Below are positions 63,522 through 64,000 of a DNA stretch of 64,000 nucleotides, piece after piece. The number at the start of each line of letters is the position of its first letter. Position 1 is the stretch's first letter. The notes under the pieces were generated by a model, which saw only the letters and a program-made list of their open reading frames with translations, was not told the DNA's origin and searched no databases. Location of the stretch: positions 1 through 64,000 of the forward strand of contig NZ_SNZJ01000024.1 of NCBI RefSeq assembly GCF_004363555.1, written 5' to 3'. The DNA is from Halomonas ventosae (GTDB lineage Bacteria; Pseudomonadota; Gammaproteobacteria; Pseudomonadales; Halomonadaceae). A program made the translations under genes and the position numbers.

Positions 63522-64000
63522 ATGAATACCGACTACCGTAAACCGCTTCCCGGCACCGAGCTGGACTACTTCGACGTGCGTGCGGCCGTCGAGGCGATCC
63601 AGCCCGGTGCCTATGACACCCTTCCCTACACCTCGCGGGTGCTGGCCGAACAGCTGGTGCGCCGCTGCGAGCCGGAGATGCTCACCGACGCCCTCAAGCA
63701 GCTGATCGAGCGTCGCCGCGACCTGGACTTCCCCTGGTACCCGGCCCGGGTGGTCTGCCACGACATCCTCGGCCAGACGGCACTCGTCGACCTGGCCGGC
63801 CTGCGCGACGCCATCGCCGAGCAGGGCGGCGATCCCGCCAAGGTCAACCCGGTGGTGCCGACCCAGCTGATCGTCGACCACTCCCTGGCCGTGGAGCATG
63901 CCGGCTTCGAGTCCGACGCCTTCGACAAGAACCGCGCCATCGAGGATCGTCGCAACGAGGATCGCTTCCACTTCATCGAGTGGACCAAGACCGCCTTCGA
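63522..64000 (+). CDS. acnD: 2-methylcitrate dehydratase AcnD (partial)
   Basis: The first 159 codons of an aconitase-family enzyme; the frame runs off the window. The start reads DYRKPLPGTELDYFDVRAAV and then ARVVCHDILGQTALVDLAGL and VNPVVPTQLIVDHS, as in AcnD/IRP1-type aconitases. With PrpF, AcnD makes 2-methyl-cis-aconitate. Identity as AcnD rather than AcnA rests on its place after prpC. Confidence 0.9.
   Translation, partial: MNTDYRKPLPGTELDYFDVRAAVEAIQPGAYDTLPYTSRVLAEQLVRRCEPEMLTDALKQLIERRRDLDFPWYPARVVCHDILGQTALVDLAGLRDAIAEQGGDPAKVNPVVPTQLIVDHSLAVEHAGFESDAFDKNRAIEDRRNEDRFHFIEWTKTAF

Overview
The window looks like ordinary chromosome from a GC-rich, aerobic, probably moderately halophilic gammaproteobacterium. 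A Halomonas-type organism is the best fit. The reasons are a class I PHA synthase with an SYCIGG active-site box behind a phasin and a DUF6489-type protein, the gammaproteobacterial order miaB-phoH-ybeY-corC-lnt, a split but adjacent rpe / gph-trpE-trpG-trpD-trpC block, an AcnD-type 2-methylcitrate operon, two cation:proton antiporters and a DUF1538 transporter. This assignment is inference from gene content, not from a database search. I see no tRNA, rRNA, CRISPR array, insertion sequence or prophage.

Layout. 0.2-4.5 kb (minus): a KefB-type antiporter, a tandem DUF1538 membrane protein, a PII-like protein, a CBS-pair protein and a small membrane protein, probably one ion-homeostasis operon. 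4.6-11.3 kb (plus, with csp on minus): YegS-type kinase, LemA, an M48 protease broken by an 11-C tract, a VOC protein, an acidic repeat lipoprotein, cold-shock protein with a long leader, TM2 protein, LysE exporter. 11.4-16.8 kb: Slt-type transglycosylase, YkvA, two PaaI-type thioesterases, htpG behind a near-consensus sigma-32 promoter. 17.1-21.8 kb: pntA-pntB, gpsA-sixA. 21.8-26.3 kb: AEC transporter with a 34-residue membrane peptide gene, two alpha/beta hydrolases, a patatin and an Smr protein. 26.5-31.6 kb: prmB, aroC, then the PHA genes. 31.6-37.2 kb: an 18-copy octamer repeat, then (minus) miaB, phoH, ybeY, corC, lnt. 37.6-43.3 kb: SH3 protein, tpm, lipoprotein, GNAT, rpe, GIY-YIG, NDH-2-like oxidoreductase, gph. 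43.3-47.6 kb: trp leader and trpEGDC. 47.7-53.1 kb (minus): CPA1 antiporter, DUF2905, YdiJ-type oxidase. 53.3-58.9 kb: serS, SIMPL protein, AI-2E family permease, trxA, cysB, cysH. 59.0-64.0 kb: pabB, then a GntR/FCD regulator with prpB, prpC and the start of acnD.

How the genes work together. Clear functional groups are tryptophan synthesis with chorismate supply (aroC, trpEGDC, pabB), PHA storage beside propionyl-CoA use by the 2-methylcitrate cycle, redox balance (pntAB, NDH-2-like enzyme, YdiJ, trxA), sulfur assimilation (cysB, cysH), envelope maintenance (lnt, slt, gpsA) and ion homeostasis (KefB-type, DUF1538, CPA1, CorC).

The most unusual things are not whole genes but small DNA insertions and repeats: a 114-bp palindromic element in frame inside gph, two in-frame tandem duplications in the YdiJ-type gene, an octamer array touching the lnt stop codon, short tandem duplications just behind the phaC and trpC stops, and a poly-C tract that breaks the M48 protease. 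The best candidate for a less described system is the antiporter / tandem DUF1538 / PII-like / CBS / small membrane protein cluster at the left end.
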